The translations under genes and the position numbers were made by a program. Of a DNA stretch of 64,000 nt, positions 1 through 9,071 are shown piece by piece. Below the pieces are notes generated by a model, which saw nothing but the letters and a program-made list of their open reading frames with translations, ran no database searches and was not told where the DNA came from. Every line of letters starts with the position of its first letter. Position 1 is the first letter of the stretch. The stretch covers positions 9,628-73,627 of the forward strand of contig JBJLCZ010000003.1 of NCBI GenBank assembly GCA_045567335.1, read 5' to 3'. This DNA is from Pelagilacustribacter sp045567335 (GTDB lineage Bacteria > Pseudomonadota > Alphaproteobacteria > Pelagibacterales > Pelagibacteraceae).

Positions 1-420
1 AAGTGCTGCTTCTTTAATCTTTAAATTTTCAGGGATCACATAAATATTTTTTTCAGGTATTGATATGAATTCAGCTAAACCACCTTCTCTTTGTATTGGT
101 TTGCTCATCCCAACCATTGTTCTTTGTGGACAAAGATGTTCCTTATTGTTTTTACAATAATAACAATTATCACATGTAATTAATGGATTTAGAACTACAG
201 ATTTGTCTTTGAATGTACCATTAAGCATTATTCCACTTACCTCATGTCCTAATATAAGTGGAGGGTTTCTTCTTTCATCCTTACCATGAAAGGCATGCAT
301 ATCAGAACCACAAATACCGGAAGCTTTAACTTTAACTATGCTTTCATTGGTAACTTCTTTAGGTGTGTTTTCTTCTCTATAAGTTATTTCTTGCAAGCCT
401 GTATAAACTAATGCTTTCAT
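1..420 (-). CDS. Zinc-dependent alcohol dehydrogenase (MDR family), C-terminus outside window
   Basis: Only the first 140 residues are visible; the gene continues past the left edge. They form the GroES-like catalytic domain of a medium-chain dehydrogenase. Cys37 and the GHE motif at 58-60 match the catalytic zinc site, and Cys83, Cys86, Cys89 and Cys97 match the structural zinc lobe. The enzyme should oxidise a secondary alcohol or polyol with NAD(P). Its ATG shares one base with the TAA of the HpsN-like gene upstream, so the two are co-translated. By position it could serve as a sulfopropanediol 2-dehydrogenase (an HpsO/HpsP-type role); this is inference, because the family is too broad to fix a substrate. 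Confidence 0.85.
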   Translation of the reverse strand, partial: MKALVYTGLQEITYREENTPKEVTNESIVKVKASGICGSDMHAFHGKDERRNPPLILGHEVSGIMLNGTFKDKSVVLNPLITCDNCYYCKNNKEHLCPQRTMVGMSKPIQREGGLAEFISIPEKNIYVIPENLKIKEAAL

Positions 421-1706
421 TAATTAGAAAAACCGTATTTTCTTAATCTCACATCCCCTGTCCTTGCGTGAGCTTCCATGCCTTCATATCTTGAAATTCT
501 AGCCGCCGCCGCACCAACAAGTTTAGTTGACTCCTTAGTCATTCTTTGGAAACTTAAAGTTTTAATAAATTTACCAACAAATAATCCACCAGTATATCTT
601 CCAGCTCCTTTTGTTGGTAAAATATGATTAGTGCCTGAACACTTGTCTCCGTAAGCAACTGTAGTTTCTTCACCTATAAATAAAGATCCATAATTGACTA
701 ATCTTTTGTGAAACCAATCAAGATTTTTTGTATGAACTTCTAAATGTTCTGGAGCATATTCATCACTAATTTTCGCCATTTCTTCATCTGTATCACAAAG
801 AATAACTTCCCCATAATCACGCCATGCAGCTTCAGCGTTGTTCTTAGGAGTTTCTGGTAGCTCTGCTATCAATTCAGGAACTCTTTTTAAAACTTTTTCT
901 GCTAAATTTTTACTTGTAGTATAAAGCCAACAAGGAGAATTATATCCATGTTCTGCTTGACCCACTAAATCAACTGCTACTATTTCAGAGTCTGCAGATC
1001 CATCTGCAATAATACCAATTTCTGTGGGTCCTGCAAATAAATCTATTCCAACTTTTCCAAATAATATTCTTTTTGCTTCTGCCACAAATTGATTTCCTGG
1101 TCCAACAATTATATCTGCTGGAGGATTTTTAAATAAACCATTAGTCATTGCCGCTATTGCAGGGACTCCTCCTAAATTCATAATAATGTCAGCACCGCAT
1201 AGATTTGCTGTATAAATAATAGTAGGATGTGCTCCAATACCTTCTTTGGGAGGGCTACAAGCTATTATATTTTTTACACCTGCTACTTTTGCGGTAGTTA
1301 CACTCATTACAGCTGAAGCAATATGAGCGTATCTTCCTCCTGGCACATAACACCCTGCTGTATTTACAGGTACTAATTTTTGCCCTGCAAATAAACCTTT
1401 GGACAATTCTACTTCAAATTCTTGTCCATAATTTTTTAGCTGAGCTTCAGCAAATTTTTTGACTCTTTCATGAGAAAATTGAATATCGTCTTTTGTTTTT
1501 TGATCTAAATTTTTTTTTACTTCATCTATTCTATCTTTAGAAACAATTATTTCACCATCATATTTATCAAATTTTTTTGTAAGTTCAATACATCCTTTTT
1601 CTTTGGAATTTTCAATATCTTTTAGTAATCCCTCAACTATATTAGCAGTCTTTGTATCATCTGTAGAAGATGTTTTTGGAGATTTTTTTAGATATTTAAT
1701 TGTCAT
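420..1706 (-). CDS. hpsN: HisD-family dehydrogenase, probable sulfopropanediol 3-dehydrogenase (HpsN)
   Basis: The 428-residue protein has the full histidinol dehydrogenase fold: GPGNQ and GPTE motifs, the zinc-site residues in GQAEHGY, GDKCSGTNH, and a late His in GMEAHARTGD. HpsN is the HisD homologue that oxidises (R)-2,3-dihydroxypropane-1-sulfonate to sulfolactate in two NAD-dependent steps. Three things favour HpsN over true HisD: a TRAP transporter upstream on the same strand, an alcohol dehydrogenase overlapping it downstream, and sulfolactate lyase genes about 12 kb away. No other his genes adjoin it. Genuine histidinol dehydrogenase remains possible. The family call is firm and the substrate is inferred from sequence style and context. 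Confidence 0.75.
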   Translation of the reverse strand: MTIKYLKKSPKTSSTDDTKTANIVEGLLKDIENSKEKGCIELTKKFDKYDGEIIVSKDRIDEVKKNLDQKTKDDIQFSHERVKKFAEAQLKNYGQEFEVELSKGLFAGQKLVPVNTAGCYVPGGRYAHIASAVMSVTTAKVAGVKNIIACSPPKEGIGAHPTIIYTANLCGADIIMNLGGVPAIAAMTNGLFKNPPADIIVGPGNQFVAEAKRILFGKVGIDLFAGPTEIGIIADGSADSEIVAVDLVGQAEHGYNSPCWLYTTSKNLAEKVLKRVPELIAELPETPKNNAEAAWRDYGEVILCDTDEEMAKISDEYAPEHLEVHTKNLDWFHKRLVNYGSLFIGEETTVAYGDKCSGTNHILPTKGAGRYTGGLFVGKFIKTLSFQRMTKESTKLVGAAAARISRYEGMEAHARTGDVRLRKYGFSN

Positions 1707-1777
1707 TTTATTCCTTGTTAATATTTTGGATTGAATTTAATTTGAATTAAATCATAACAATTTATATTTTTCAATGT

Positions 1778-2092
1778 TTAAACAATCTTAATTTCTGGGG
1801 AAGTAAGTTCATAGATTCTACTTATAGTTCTCTTAAAAGGTTGTTTAAGTCTATCTGCGCTATTCAGCTCGTTAGGTTTAAAATTAGAGCTGATTAATAA
1901 TGGTATTTTTTTTTCATAAAATATATCGATAAGAGTAATAAATCTTTGTTGCATATCAGCATTTTCATTATTAAAATTTGGTATATTTTCTATTGTAATG
2001 AAATGGCAACAATTTGCAATTTCAATATAATCTTCCCCACCTAGATTTTGATTACACAATTCATTAAAATTAAATCTAGCAATACCCCTCAA
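1778..2092 (-). pseudogene. zapE: ZapE/AFG1-family ATPase, C-terminal fragment after a frameshift
   Basis: This reading frame encodes the last third of a ZapE/AFG1 P-loop ATPase, with the family-typical patterns RGIARFNFNELC, GGEDYIEIA and RFITLIDIFYE. Its apparent start is only an in-frame TTG inside the preceding open frame, so it is not an independent gene. It overlaps the N-terminal fragment by 17 bases. Removing one G from the GGGG run (plus-strand CCCC at 2085-2088) joins the two frames as ...YFEGIARFNF..., which restores the family sequence. Whether this is a real mutation, programmed slippage or a sequence error cannot be decided here. Confidence 0.8.
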
Positions 2093-2840
2093 AATAATTC
2101 AAAATTTTAAATTTTCTTCCCTTGATTAAAAGATTTTGAACACTAAATTTTTTATTTTTTGTTAGTTCTCTAAATAATTGATTTATCTGAAAATTTGTTT
2201 TTTCGTTTAATGGAAAAAAAAATCTTTCAAGTTTAGTTATTCCAGTTTTTCTATAATCTTCATCTATAACTAATTTATGTTCTATAGAATGTTTTTTAAT
2301 TAATGAAATAAAAGGTAAAAACTGTTCTCTTTGTAAACCATCTTTATATAAATTGTCAATTTTTGTGTTTGATGTAATAATTATTTTAATATTCTCTTTT
2401 ATAATTACTTCAAATAATTTTCCTAAAATCATTGCATCAACAATATTTGTTACTTGAAATTCATCCAAATAGATTAATTTTGAATTTTTTTTTAATTTTT
2501 TAACAAAAAATTCAATTGAGTTAGTTTTATTTTTTTTTTCACAGTCATATCTAAAATCATGAAAATAGATCATAAATTCGTTAAAATGAAATCTTTGTTT
2601 AGGCATGTTTACATAATTGTAAAAAAAATTTAAAATCATGGTTTTGCCAACTCCTACATCTCCACTTAAATAAAAAGAAGAAATTTTAGAATTATTACTT
2701 AATTTTTTAAATAAATTAAATAAACTTGTTTTATTATCTTTGTAAAATTTACTTAATAGTTCGACTGTATAAACTTGATTTTGATTTAATTGAAGTTTTT
2801 TTTCTAGACAATATTTTTTAAAAGTTGATATTAAATTCAT
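2076..2840 (-). pseudogene. zapE: ZapE/AFG1-family ATPase, N-terminal fragment ending at a frameshift
   Basis: This frame carries the nucleotide-binding core of a ZapE (AFG1-like) ATPase, a family tied to cell division under stress in bacteria and to inner-membrane protein quality control in mitochondria. The Walker A motif GDVGVGKT lies at residues 60-67 and a Walker B-type LDEFQ near 125. The frame runs into a stop ten residues after the expected family sequence breaks; the remainder is in the next frame (1778-2092). A repaired protein would be about 350 residues, close to the usual ZapE length. It sits 38 bases after dctM on the same strand, an odd place for a housekeeping ATPase. Confidence 0.85.
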
Positions 2841-2878
2841 TTTATGTCTTTAAAAACCGATGCTTAATACGCAATAAT

Positions 2879-4213
2879 TTAATTACCGTATAAATATGTT
2901 GGAAGCCATAAGGCAATTTGTGGAAATATTACTATTAAAATTAATCCTATTACTTGCAATACCATAAATTGCATCATTCCAATATAAATGTCCTTTAAGT
3001 CCCACTCAGGAACTACACCTTTTAAAAAATAAGCAGATAATGCCACAGGTGGGGATAGCCAGGCGGTTTGTAAATTTACTGCAACAAGTATTGCGAACCA
3101 AGTCAAATTAAATTCTAATGCTTCAATTAAAGGAAGTATTATTGGAATAATAATTAAAACTATTGGAACCCACTCTAATGGCCAGCCTAATAGAAAAATC
3201 ATAGCTAAAACTATTGCTAAAATAATGTATCTGTTCATTTCAAGACCAAGTAAAAATTCTGTCAAAACCATTGGCGTACCTAATCTTGAAAATACAGATC
3301 CAAAGAAATTAGAAGCGGCAACCAATACCATAATTAAAGCCGATATTTCAAGAGTTTTAACAAGAGCCTCTTGAAGTTTGGGGAGTGTTAACTTCTTATA
3401 AACAAGAGCTAAAATTAAAGAGCCAACTGCTCCACATCCAGCTGCTTCTGTTGGAGTCGCGTAACCAAATAATATACTTCCTAATGCAGCAAAAACTAAT
3501 AATGCTGGTGGAACTAAACCAATTATGAATTCTTTAAATACTTCTGTCATACTAGAAGCTCTATCTTCAACAGCTAAAACAGGTCCTAAATCAGGATTTA
3601 ATGCACATCTAATCGTAACATAAGCAGCGTATAAAAGTGCTAACATAATTCCAGGTATAATTGCAGCAGCAAATAAATCAGTAACAGGAATTTCCATTAT
3701 TGGTCCCATAACTACTAACATAATGCTTGGCGGAATTAATATTCCTAATGTACCACCTGCTGTAATAGTTCCTGCTGCTAGCCTTACATCGTAGCCAGAT
3801 TTATTCATGGATTTAGCTGCCATAATACCTAATATAGTAACTGATGCTCCTACTATTCCTGTTGCCGCTGCAAAAATTACAGATACAAATAAAACTGCAT
3901 AAAATAAAGCACCGCGGACCCTTGATAGCATTAATTGAACGGCTGAAAATAATCTTTCCATTAAACCAGCATTTTCCATCATTATTCCCATAAAGACAAA
4001 GAGAGGGACCGCCGCAAGAGCTTGCTCTGTCATTACCATAGAAAACTGCAAGGTCATTAAGTAAAATACTAGTTTACCAAATCCTAAGTATCCAAAGACA
4101 AATCCTAGAAAAATTAGAGTAAAGGAGATAGGAAATCCTATAAAAATTGCAAATAACATTACAGCAATTAATATAAAACCAAGTGTAGCTGGATTAATTA
4201 GTTCTGCTATCAT
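2879..4213 (-). CDS. dctM: TRAP transporter large permease subunit (DctM family)
   Basis: A 444-residue, strongly hydrophobic protein with about twelve membrane segments and the DctM hallmarks: FIGFPISF near the start, FVFMGIMMENAG, a GGTLGILIPPS loop and PTEAAGCGAVG. It forms the ion-coupled translocation channel with the DctQ subunit, whose gene ends four bases inside this one (4210-4213). With the binding protein at 4894-5988 it makes a complete TRAP system that imports an organic acid or sulfonate. The hpsN-like gene downstream on the same strand suggests dihydroxypropanesulfonate or a relative (an HpsKLM-like role). That substrate is inference; the family is certain. Confidence 0.93.
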   Translation of the reverse strand: MIAELINPATLGFILIAVMLFAIFIGFPISFTLIFLGFVFGYLGFGKLVFYLMTLQFSMVMTEQALAAVPLFVFMGIMMENAGLMERLFSAVQLMLSRVRGALFYAVLFVSVIFAAATGIVGASVTILGIMAAKSMNKSGYDVRLAAGTITAGGTLGILIPPSIMLVVMGPIMEIPVTDLFAAAIIPGIMLALLYAAYVTIRCALNPDLGPVLAVEDRASSMTEVFKEFIIGLVPPALLVFAALGSILFGYATPTEAAGCGAVGSLILALVYKKLTLPKLQEALVKTLEISALIMVLVAASNFFGSVFSRLGTPMVLTEFLLGLEMNRYIILAIVLAMIFLLGWPLEWVPIVLIIIPIILPLIEALEFNLTWFAILVAVNLQTAWLSPPVALSAYFLKGVVPEWDLKDIYIGMMQFMVLQVIGLILIVIFPQIALWLPTYLYGN

Positions 4214-4815
4214 GCGTCAGGCCATCTTCCTTTTTTAGCTGCATAATAACTTTTAAAAAGTTCTGAAATTCCTTGTATTAACAAAAATAAAATACCAAAC
4301 CACAAACAAGCTTTTATAGGCCACATAAATGGCATCCATGCTGTATCCATTCCTCTTTCACCCCTTTGTATTGACTCAATTACAAATCCAGTAGTCATGT
4401 AGAAGAAAAAAAGTAATCCTGGGAAATAAAATAGTAAATATAACCAAAAATCTATAAGTCCTTGAGTTTTTACTTTAAAATTTCTATATAAAAAATCCGC
4501 TCGTATATGAACCCCTTTGGAAAGTGCGTATCCAGCACCTAACATAAATAGAGCTCCATAAAAAAATCTACTCATATCGTAAGCCCACATTGTTGGAGCT
4601 AAAAATAATTTTCTTGCTAAAACTTCATAAACCATCGCAAACATTAAAGGTATTGTAATCCAACAAACAACGTTACCGATCCATTTGCTCGATTTATCAA
4701 TATTTAAAATTGTTGATGCCATCCATTTAGGCATGTCTTCAGGCATCTTGCCTGTACCTTGTCTTCTTTCAGCAATCATCTCATCAGATTTGTCAAATTT
4801 AGTTCTTGATGGCAT
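4210..4815 (-). CDS. dctQ: TRAP transporter small permease subunit (DctQ family)
   Basis: A 201-residue protein with four predicted membrane helices after a charged leader of about 35 residues. The segment MVYEVLARKLFLAPTMWAYD followed by GYALSKGVHIRADF is typical of DctQ proteins of the 2-oxo-acid and mannitol/chloroaromatic type. It overlaps dctM by four bases, which implies translational coupling and an equimolar membrane complex. It is separated from dctP by a hairpin (4844-4871), an arrangement that usually lets the binding protein be made in excess over the membrane parts. Confidence 0.9.
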   Translation of the reverse strand: MPSRTKFDKSDEMIAERRQGTGKMPEDMPKWMASTILNIDKSSKWIGNVVCWITIPLMFAMVYEVLARKLFLAPTMWAYDMSRFFYGALFMLGAGYALSKGVHIRADFLYRNFKVKTQGLIDFWLYLLFYFPGLLFFFYMTTGFVIESIQRGERGMDTAWMPFMWPIKACLWFGILFLLIQGISELFKSYYAAKKGRWPDA

Positions 4816-4843
4816 TTGTTCCTATTTGTTTATTTAAATAAAC

Positions 4844-4871
4844 AAAGCGGATCGGTTAAATGATCCGCTTT
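4844..4871 (-). terminator. Hairpin between dctP and dctQM (attenuator or mRNA-stabilising stem)
   Basis: A perfect 10-bp inverted repeat (AAAGCGGATC / GATCCGCTTT) with an 8-base loop lies 22 bases past the dctP stop in its direction of transcription. A T-rich run (GTTTATTT) follows on the minus strand. It can act as a partial terminator or a 3' stem that protects dctP mRNA, lowering expression of dctQM relative to dctP. Confidence 0.75.
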
Positions 4872-4893
4872 ATTTTAATTTATATTCTTACGA

Positions 4894-5988
4894 CTATTTT
4901 AATGTTGCTGCGTGAGCCATTCCTAGCTTAGCATTAGACATTTGTGCGCCACTCCAGAAAGGTACTGCAATATCAGCAAATTTCTTTTGTGAGTTCCAAA
5001 CTTTTGCAAAGAATTTATTTTTCGCTGCATTAGTTTCTAAACTTTTCTTAGCTGCTGCCATATACGCTGGAAAATAATCAGCAGGTGTATCATGTAAGAT
5101 CACACCGTGATTCTGAGTTAAATCTGCTAGCGCTTTACCATTTTCGTAAATTCTATAACTCATAGCTTTACTTAATGATGCATTCGCTGCAACTTCCATA
5201 GCTTTTTTCTCAAGCTTAGTCATTTTTTTGTAAACATCTCCGTTTACGTATAAATCAGCATTTACCACTACTTGGTGTAAACCTTGTAAATAGTAGTGTT
5301 TAAGAACTTTTTGGAAACCAAAAACACTGTCAGGTTTTGGGCAACACCATTCAGCTGCATCGATAGTCCCTTTTTCAAGAGCTGGAAGAATATCTCCTCC
5401 ACCCATTGCAACAGAAGCTACACCGATATCTTTATAAGTTTGACCTGGAATTCCTGGAGGAGTTCTAAATCTGTACTTTCTAAAGTCAGCCATGCTGTTA
5501 ATAGGTTCTTTAAACCAACCTAGAGCCTCTGGGCCTACTGGCTGAAGCATAAAACCTTTTATGTTTCTTCCCATTTCTTTCCATAGTTGGTCATATAATT
5601 GCTTACCACCACCATATTGGAACCAAGATAGGAATGCGATGTTATCGATACCAACACCTGCACCTGCCACTGGCGAACCAAATAACATAGCTGCTGGGTG
5701 TTCTCCTGACCAGTAGTGTGTCCAAGCAAATCCACAATCGATCAGTCCTTTGTCAACTGCATCCAATGTTTCTTTAACCCCAACAACAGTACCTGCTGGC
5801 ATAATTTCGAACTTAAGTGAACCACCTGTTAACGCAGTTACGTCATTTCCGAAGTCTTTTAACATTTTTACTTCGTCTGCTTTCGCACTGATAACAGTTT
5901 GGCATTTTAATGTTTTAGCGTTTGCTGTAGAAATTGATAAACCAATAAATGCAACTAAACTTAAAACAATAGTTAATAATTTTCTCAT
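4894..5988 (-). CDS. dctP: TRAP transporter periplasmic substrate-binding protein (DctP family)
   Basis: A 364-residue protein with a signal peptide ending near residue 24 (STANA). The motifs AGTVVGVKETLDAVDKG, WTHYWSGEHPA, and AAEWCCPKPD before GFQKVLKHYYLQGLHQ place it in the TakP-like branch of DctP proteins, which bind 2-oxo acids and related carboxylates or sulfonates; the Arg in KYRFRTPPG would hold the acid group. It is the first gene of the minus-strand operon and is divergent from the GMC oxidoreductase, with a 136-base shared control region (5989-6124). The exact ligand is not readable from sequence. Confidence 0.92.
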   Translation of the reverse strand: MRKLLTIVLSLVAFIGLSISTANAKTLKCQTVISAKADEVKMLKDFGNDVTALTGGSLKFEIMPAGTVVGVKETLDAVDKGLIDCGFAWTHYWSGEHPAAMLFGSPVAGAGVGIDNIAFLSWFQYGGGKQLYDQLWKEMGRNIKGFMLQPVGPEALGWFKEPINSMADFRKYRFRTPPGIPGQTYKDIGVASVAMGGGDILPALEKGTIDAAEWCCPKPDSVFGFQKVLKHYYLQGLHQVVVNADLYVNGDVYKKMTKLEKKAMEVAANASLSKAMSYRIYENGKALADLTQNHGVILHDTPADYFPAYMAAAKKSLETNAAKNKFFAKVWNSQKKFADIAVPFWSGAQMSNAKLGMAHAATLK

Positions 5989-6124
5989 TATTCCCCCGTT
6001 TTTTTATTAATAAAGAAATATTAAACCAATAATGAAATTTAGAGTCAAACCAAAGAAGCTAAACCTATGGTTGTATTGTGAGTATTGGAAAATAATAACT
6101 TTCTCAACTATAAGTAATATTCTA

Positions 6125-7735
6125 ATGGAAGAATTTGATTATATTATTATTGGAGCTGGTTCAGCAGGATGTGTTTTAGCAAATAGGTTAAGTGCTGATC
6201 CAAAGAATAGAGTGCTCTTAATTGAAGCTGGCGGAAAAGATACTTATCCTTGGATACATATTCCAGTAGGCTATTTTAAAACTTTACATAATCCAAAAGT
6301 AGATTGGTGTTTTAAAACTGAAAAAGATGAGACTATGAATAATAGATCCATAAGATATCCAAGAGGAAAAACTCTGGGTGGAAGCTCATCTATAAATGGC
6401 CTTCTTTGGATAAGGGGTCAAAGTGATGATTATGATAATTGGAGACAATTAGGAAATAAGGGATGGGGCTGGGAAGATGTATTACCTTACTTTATCAAAT
6501 CAGAAAATAATGAATTAGGAAAAAGTGAATTTCATAATGATAAGGGTCCTATCTCAGTTGCAAATAAAAGAATAAATTTAAAAATGTTAGACGAATTTAT
6601 AAATGCTGCAGAAGAACAAGGAATACCTAAAACAGATGATTTTAATACAGGAGATAATTTTGGTTGTGGTTTTTTTCAATTCACCACTAGTCAAAAAGGA
6701 TTAAGATTAAGATGTAGCGCAGCAAAAGGTTATTTAAATCCAATTAAAAAAAGATCAAATCTAAAAATTATAGTTAATGCGCATGTGCAAAAAATAACTT
6801 TTCAAGGAAAAAAAGCTGTTGGTGTAAATTATTACCTTAAAGATAAATTAAAAAGTGTGAAAGCTAATAAAGAGATTGTTCTTTCAGCGGGTGCAATTGG
6901 TTCTCCACATTTATTGCAAGTATCGGGTATAGGTGATAGTGAAAAACTCAAGAGATATAACATTAAAATTATTAATGAATTAAATGGAGTAGGAAAAAAT
7001 CTTCAAGATCATTTAATGTTCAGACCTATATATAAGGTTAAAAATTTAAAATCACTTAACGGTAAGATAAATAGTATTTTAGGAAATATTTTGATTGGGT
7101 TAGAATATATTTTAAAACAAAGTGGTCCGATGACAATGGGAGCGAGCCAAGTTTGTTTTTTTGCTAAAAGTGACTCTTCTAGAGCTACTCCAAACTTACA
7201 ATGTCATGTTCAACCATTAAGCACCGATATTCTTGGAGCAGATAAAATGCATGAATTTGATGGTATTACACCTACTATTGCAAATATAAGGCCAACTAGT
7301 AGAGGAGAAGTTAATATTGTAAGTGATGATAGTAGAATTAATCCAAAAATTAAAATGAATTATTTATCATCCCAAGATGACAGATATGTTGCCGCTCAAG
7401 GATTAAAGCTTATAAGAAAAATTATGCTTGAAACCAAAACTTTCAAAAAATATGAACCTGAAGAATATAGGCCTGGAATACAATTAAAAGAGGATGAAGA
7501 ATTGGTTAAAGCTGCAAGTGATTATGCTCAAACTATTTTTCATCCAGTTGGAACTTGTAAAATGGGTAATGATAATTTTTCTGTAGTAAATGATAAACTA
7601 TCAGTACATGGTATAGAAAATTTAAGAGTTATTGATGCTTCTATAATGCCAAACATTACCTCTGGTAATACAAACGCACCTACGATAATGATAGCTGAAA
7701 AGGGTGCTGAGTTTATTTTAAACAATCAAAAATAA
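6125..7735 (+). CDS. GMC-family FAD-dependent alcohol oxidoreductase (choline dehydrogenase-like)
   Basis: From the ATG at 6125 the protein is 536 residues and begins directly with the FAD-binding motif IIGAGSAGCVLANRLS. An upstream in-frame ATG at 6032 would add 31 residues that match no family sequence, so I reject it. The active-site motif HPVGTCKMG and the terminal SGNTNAPTIMIAEKGA are those of glucose-methanol-choline enzymes. It oxidises a primary or secondary alcohol to an aldehyde or ketone. It faces the sulfonate TRAP operon and lies upstream of xsc, so an alcohol such as isethionate or a sulfopropanediol is a reasonable guess; choline is the annotation default. Confidence 0.9.
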   Translation: MEEFDYIIIGAGSAGCVLANRLSADPKNRVLLIEAGGKDTYPWIHIPVGYFKTLHNPKVDWCFKTEKDETMNNRSIRYPRGKTLGGSSSINGLLWIRGQSDDYDNWRQLGNKGWGWEDVLPYFIKSENNELGKSEFHNDKGPISVANKRINLKMLDEFINAAEEQGIPKTDDFNTGDNFGCGFFQFTTSQKGLRLRCSAAKGYLNPIKKRSNLKIIVNAHVQKITFQGKKAVGVNYYLKDKLKSVKANKEIVLSAGAIGSPHLLQVSGIGDSEKLKRYNIKIINELNGVGKNLQDHLMFRPIYKVKNLKSLNGKINSILGNILIGLEYILKQSGPMTMGASQVCFFAKSDSSRATPNLQCHVQPLSTDILGADKMHEFDGITPTIANIRPTSRGEVNIVSDDSRINPKIKMNYLSSQDDRYVAAQGLKLIRKIMLETKTFKKYEPEEYRPGIQLKEDEELVKAASDYAQTIFHPVGTCKMGNDNFSVVNDKLSVHGIENLRVIDASIMPNITSGNTNAPTIMIAEKGAEFILNNQK

Positions 7736-8307
7736 TGAACGAAGAATTAGTTATCTTATTACAAATAATATTTATTGACCTAGTTTTAGCTGGAGATAAC
7801 GCTGTTATTATTGGTATGGTGGCATCTCAGTTTGAAGCAGAAAAAAGAAAAAAAATTATATTCTGGGGCATTGGTGCTGCGGTTGTTTTAAGAATAATAT
7901 TTACTTTAATAGCTTCTTATTTATTACAAATAAATGGATTAAGATTAATAGGTGGATTATTACTATTATATATTGTCTATAAACTTTATGTTGATGTTAT
8001 AAAAGAACAAGGAAAACAAGAAGATATTAAAGTAGATAAATCATCTCTCTTTAAAGCTATAATGACCGTGATGCTTGCTGATGTTACAATGAGCTTAGAT
8101 AATGTTATAAGTGTAGCAGGAGCGGCGAAAGGACATTATTTTTTACTAATTTTTGGTTTAGCTTTATCAATTGCCTTAATGGCATTTATGGCTAATTTGA
8201 TTGCTAAATGGATAAAAACTTATAAATGGATCGCTTGGGTTGGTTTGATTGCTATATTAATTGTAGCCATAGAATTAATTTATGCAGATGTTAAACTATT
8301 TATCTAA
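7735..8307 (+). CDS. TerC family integral membrane protein (YjbE-type, putative metal exporter)
   Basis: A 190-residue membrane protein with about six helices. The repeated acidic motifs LAGDNAVIIG near residue 20 and MSLDNVISVAGAAKG near residue 120 are the TerC/YjbE signature, where the Asp residues are thought to bind divalent metal; several relatives export manganese. It starts one base inside the GMC stop codon (TAATG) and ends one base into the next gene, so it is part of the same transcript. A paralogue lies at 59523-60143. Its link to sulfonate metabolism is unclear. Confidence 0.88.
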   Translation: MNEELVILLQIIFIDLVLAGDNAVIIGMVASQFEAEKRKKIIFWGIGAAVVLRIIFTLIASYLLQINGLRLIGGLLLLYIVYKLYVDVIKEQGKQEDIKVDKSSLFKAIMTVMLADVTMSLDNVISVAGAAKGHYFLLIFGLALSIALMAFMANLIAKWIKTYKWIAWVGLIAILIVAIELIYADVKLFI

Positions 8308-9071
8308 TGTTAAAAAAAATTAATCTTAAAGGCAAAACAGCTTTAGTTACAGGAGCTGGCAAAGGATTGGGTAAAGCATGTGCTATTGCTTTAGCTGAAG
8401 CAGGAGCTAAAGTTTTTATTATCAGCAGAACAAAAAAAGATTTAGAAAAAGTGAATAAGATTATTAAAAAAATCAAAGGATCTTGTAAATTTTTTATTTG
8501 CGATGTAACCGACAATGAATCTTTCAAAAAAGTTTTAAAAAAAATAAATAGATTAGACATTTTGGTAAATAATGCAGGAAATAATAGACCAGAACATTTC
8601 ACAAAAGTAAAAAAAGAAAACATGGAATATTTGACTGATTTAAATATGAAAGCTGTATTTAATGTGGCTCAGCTTTGCTCTCAAAAAATGATTAAACAAA
8701 AAAATAGAAAAGAAATTGGTGGATCTATTGTTCACATGTCTTCACAATTAGGTAAAGTTGGTTGTAACGGTAGAAATGTTTATAATATGAATAAATTTGG
8801 GGTTGAAGGTTTAGCAAGAGGAATGGCTAACGAACTAGCTAAATTTAATATAAGGGTTAATACTGTTTGTCCCACTTTTGTTGAAACCCCAATGGTTAAA
8901 AAGTTTTTTAAAAATAAAAAATTTAAAAATAAAGTGTTAAAAAATATTCCACTAGGCAAAGTTGCCAAAGAAAGTGATGTGGCAACTGCTGTAGCTTTTT
9001 TAGCGGCAGATTCATCTTCGATGATAACTGGCACTTCGATAGTTGTTGATGGGGGTTGGACCGCACAATAA
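8307..9071 (+). CDS. SDR family oxidoreductase (gluconate 5-dehydrogenase-like), copy 1
   Basis: A 254-residue short-chain dehydrogenase. The cofactor motif TGAGKGLG is near residue 16, NNAG near 88, catalytic Ser in HMSSQLG, then YNMNK with the catalytic Tyr and Lys, and a C-terminal TGTSIVVDGGWTAQ. It resembles 5-keto-gluconate and other polyol dehydrogenases. It overlaps the TerC stop by one base and is followed immediately by another SDR. Its closest relative in the window is the third SDR (9833-10597), which points to a local duplication. Substrate unknown; oxidation or epimerisation of a hydroxy-sulfonate would fit the neighbourhood. Confidence 0.88.
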   Translation: MLKKINLKGKTALVTGAGKGLGKACAIALAEAGAKVFIISRTKKDLEKVNKIIKKIKGSCKFFICDVTDNESFKKVLKKINRLDILVNNAGNNRPEHFTKVKKENMEYLTDLNMKAVFNVAQLCSQKMIKQKNRKEIGGSIVHMSSQLGKVGCNGRNVYNMNKFGVEGLARGMANELAKFNIRVNTVCPTFVETPMVKKFFKNKKFKNKVLKNIPLGKVAKESDVATAVAFLAADSSSMITGTSIVVDGGWTAQ

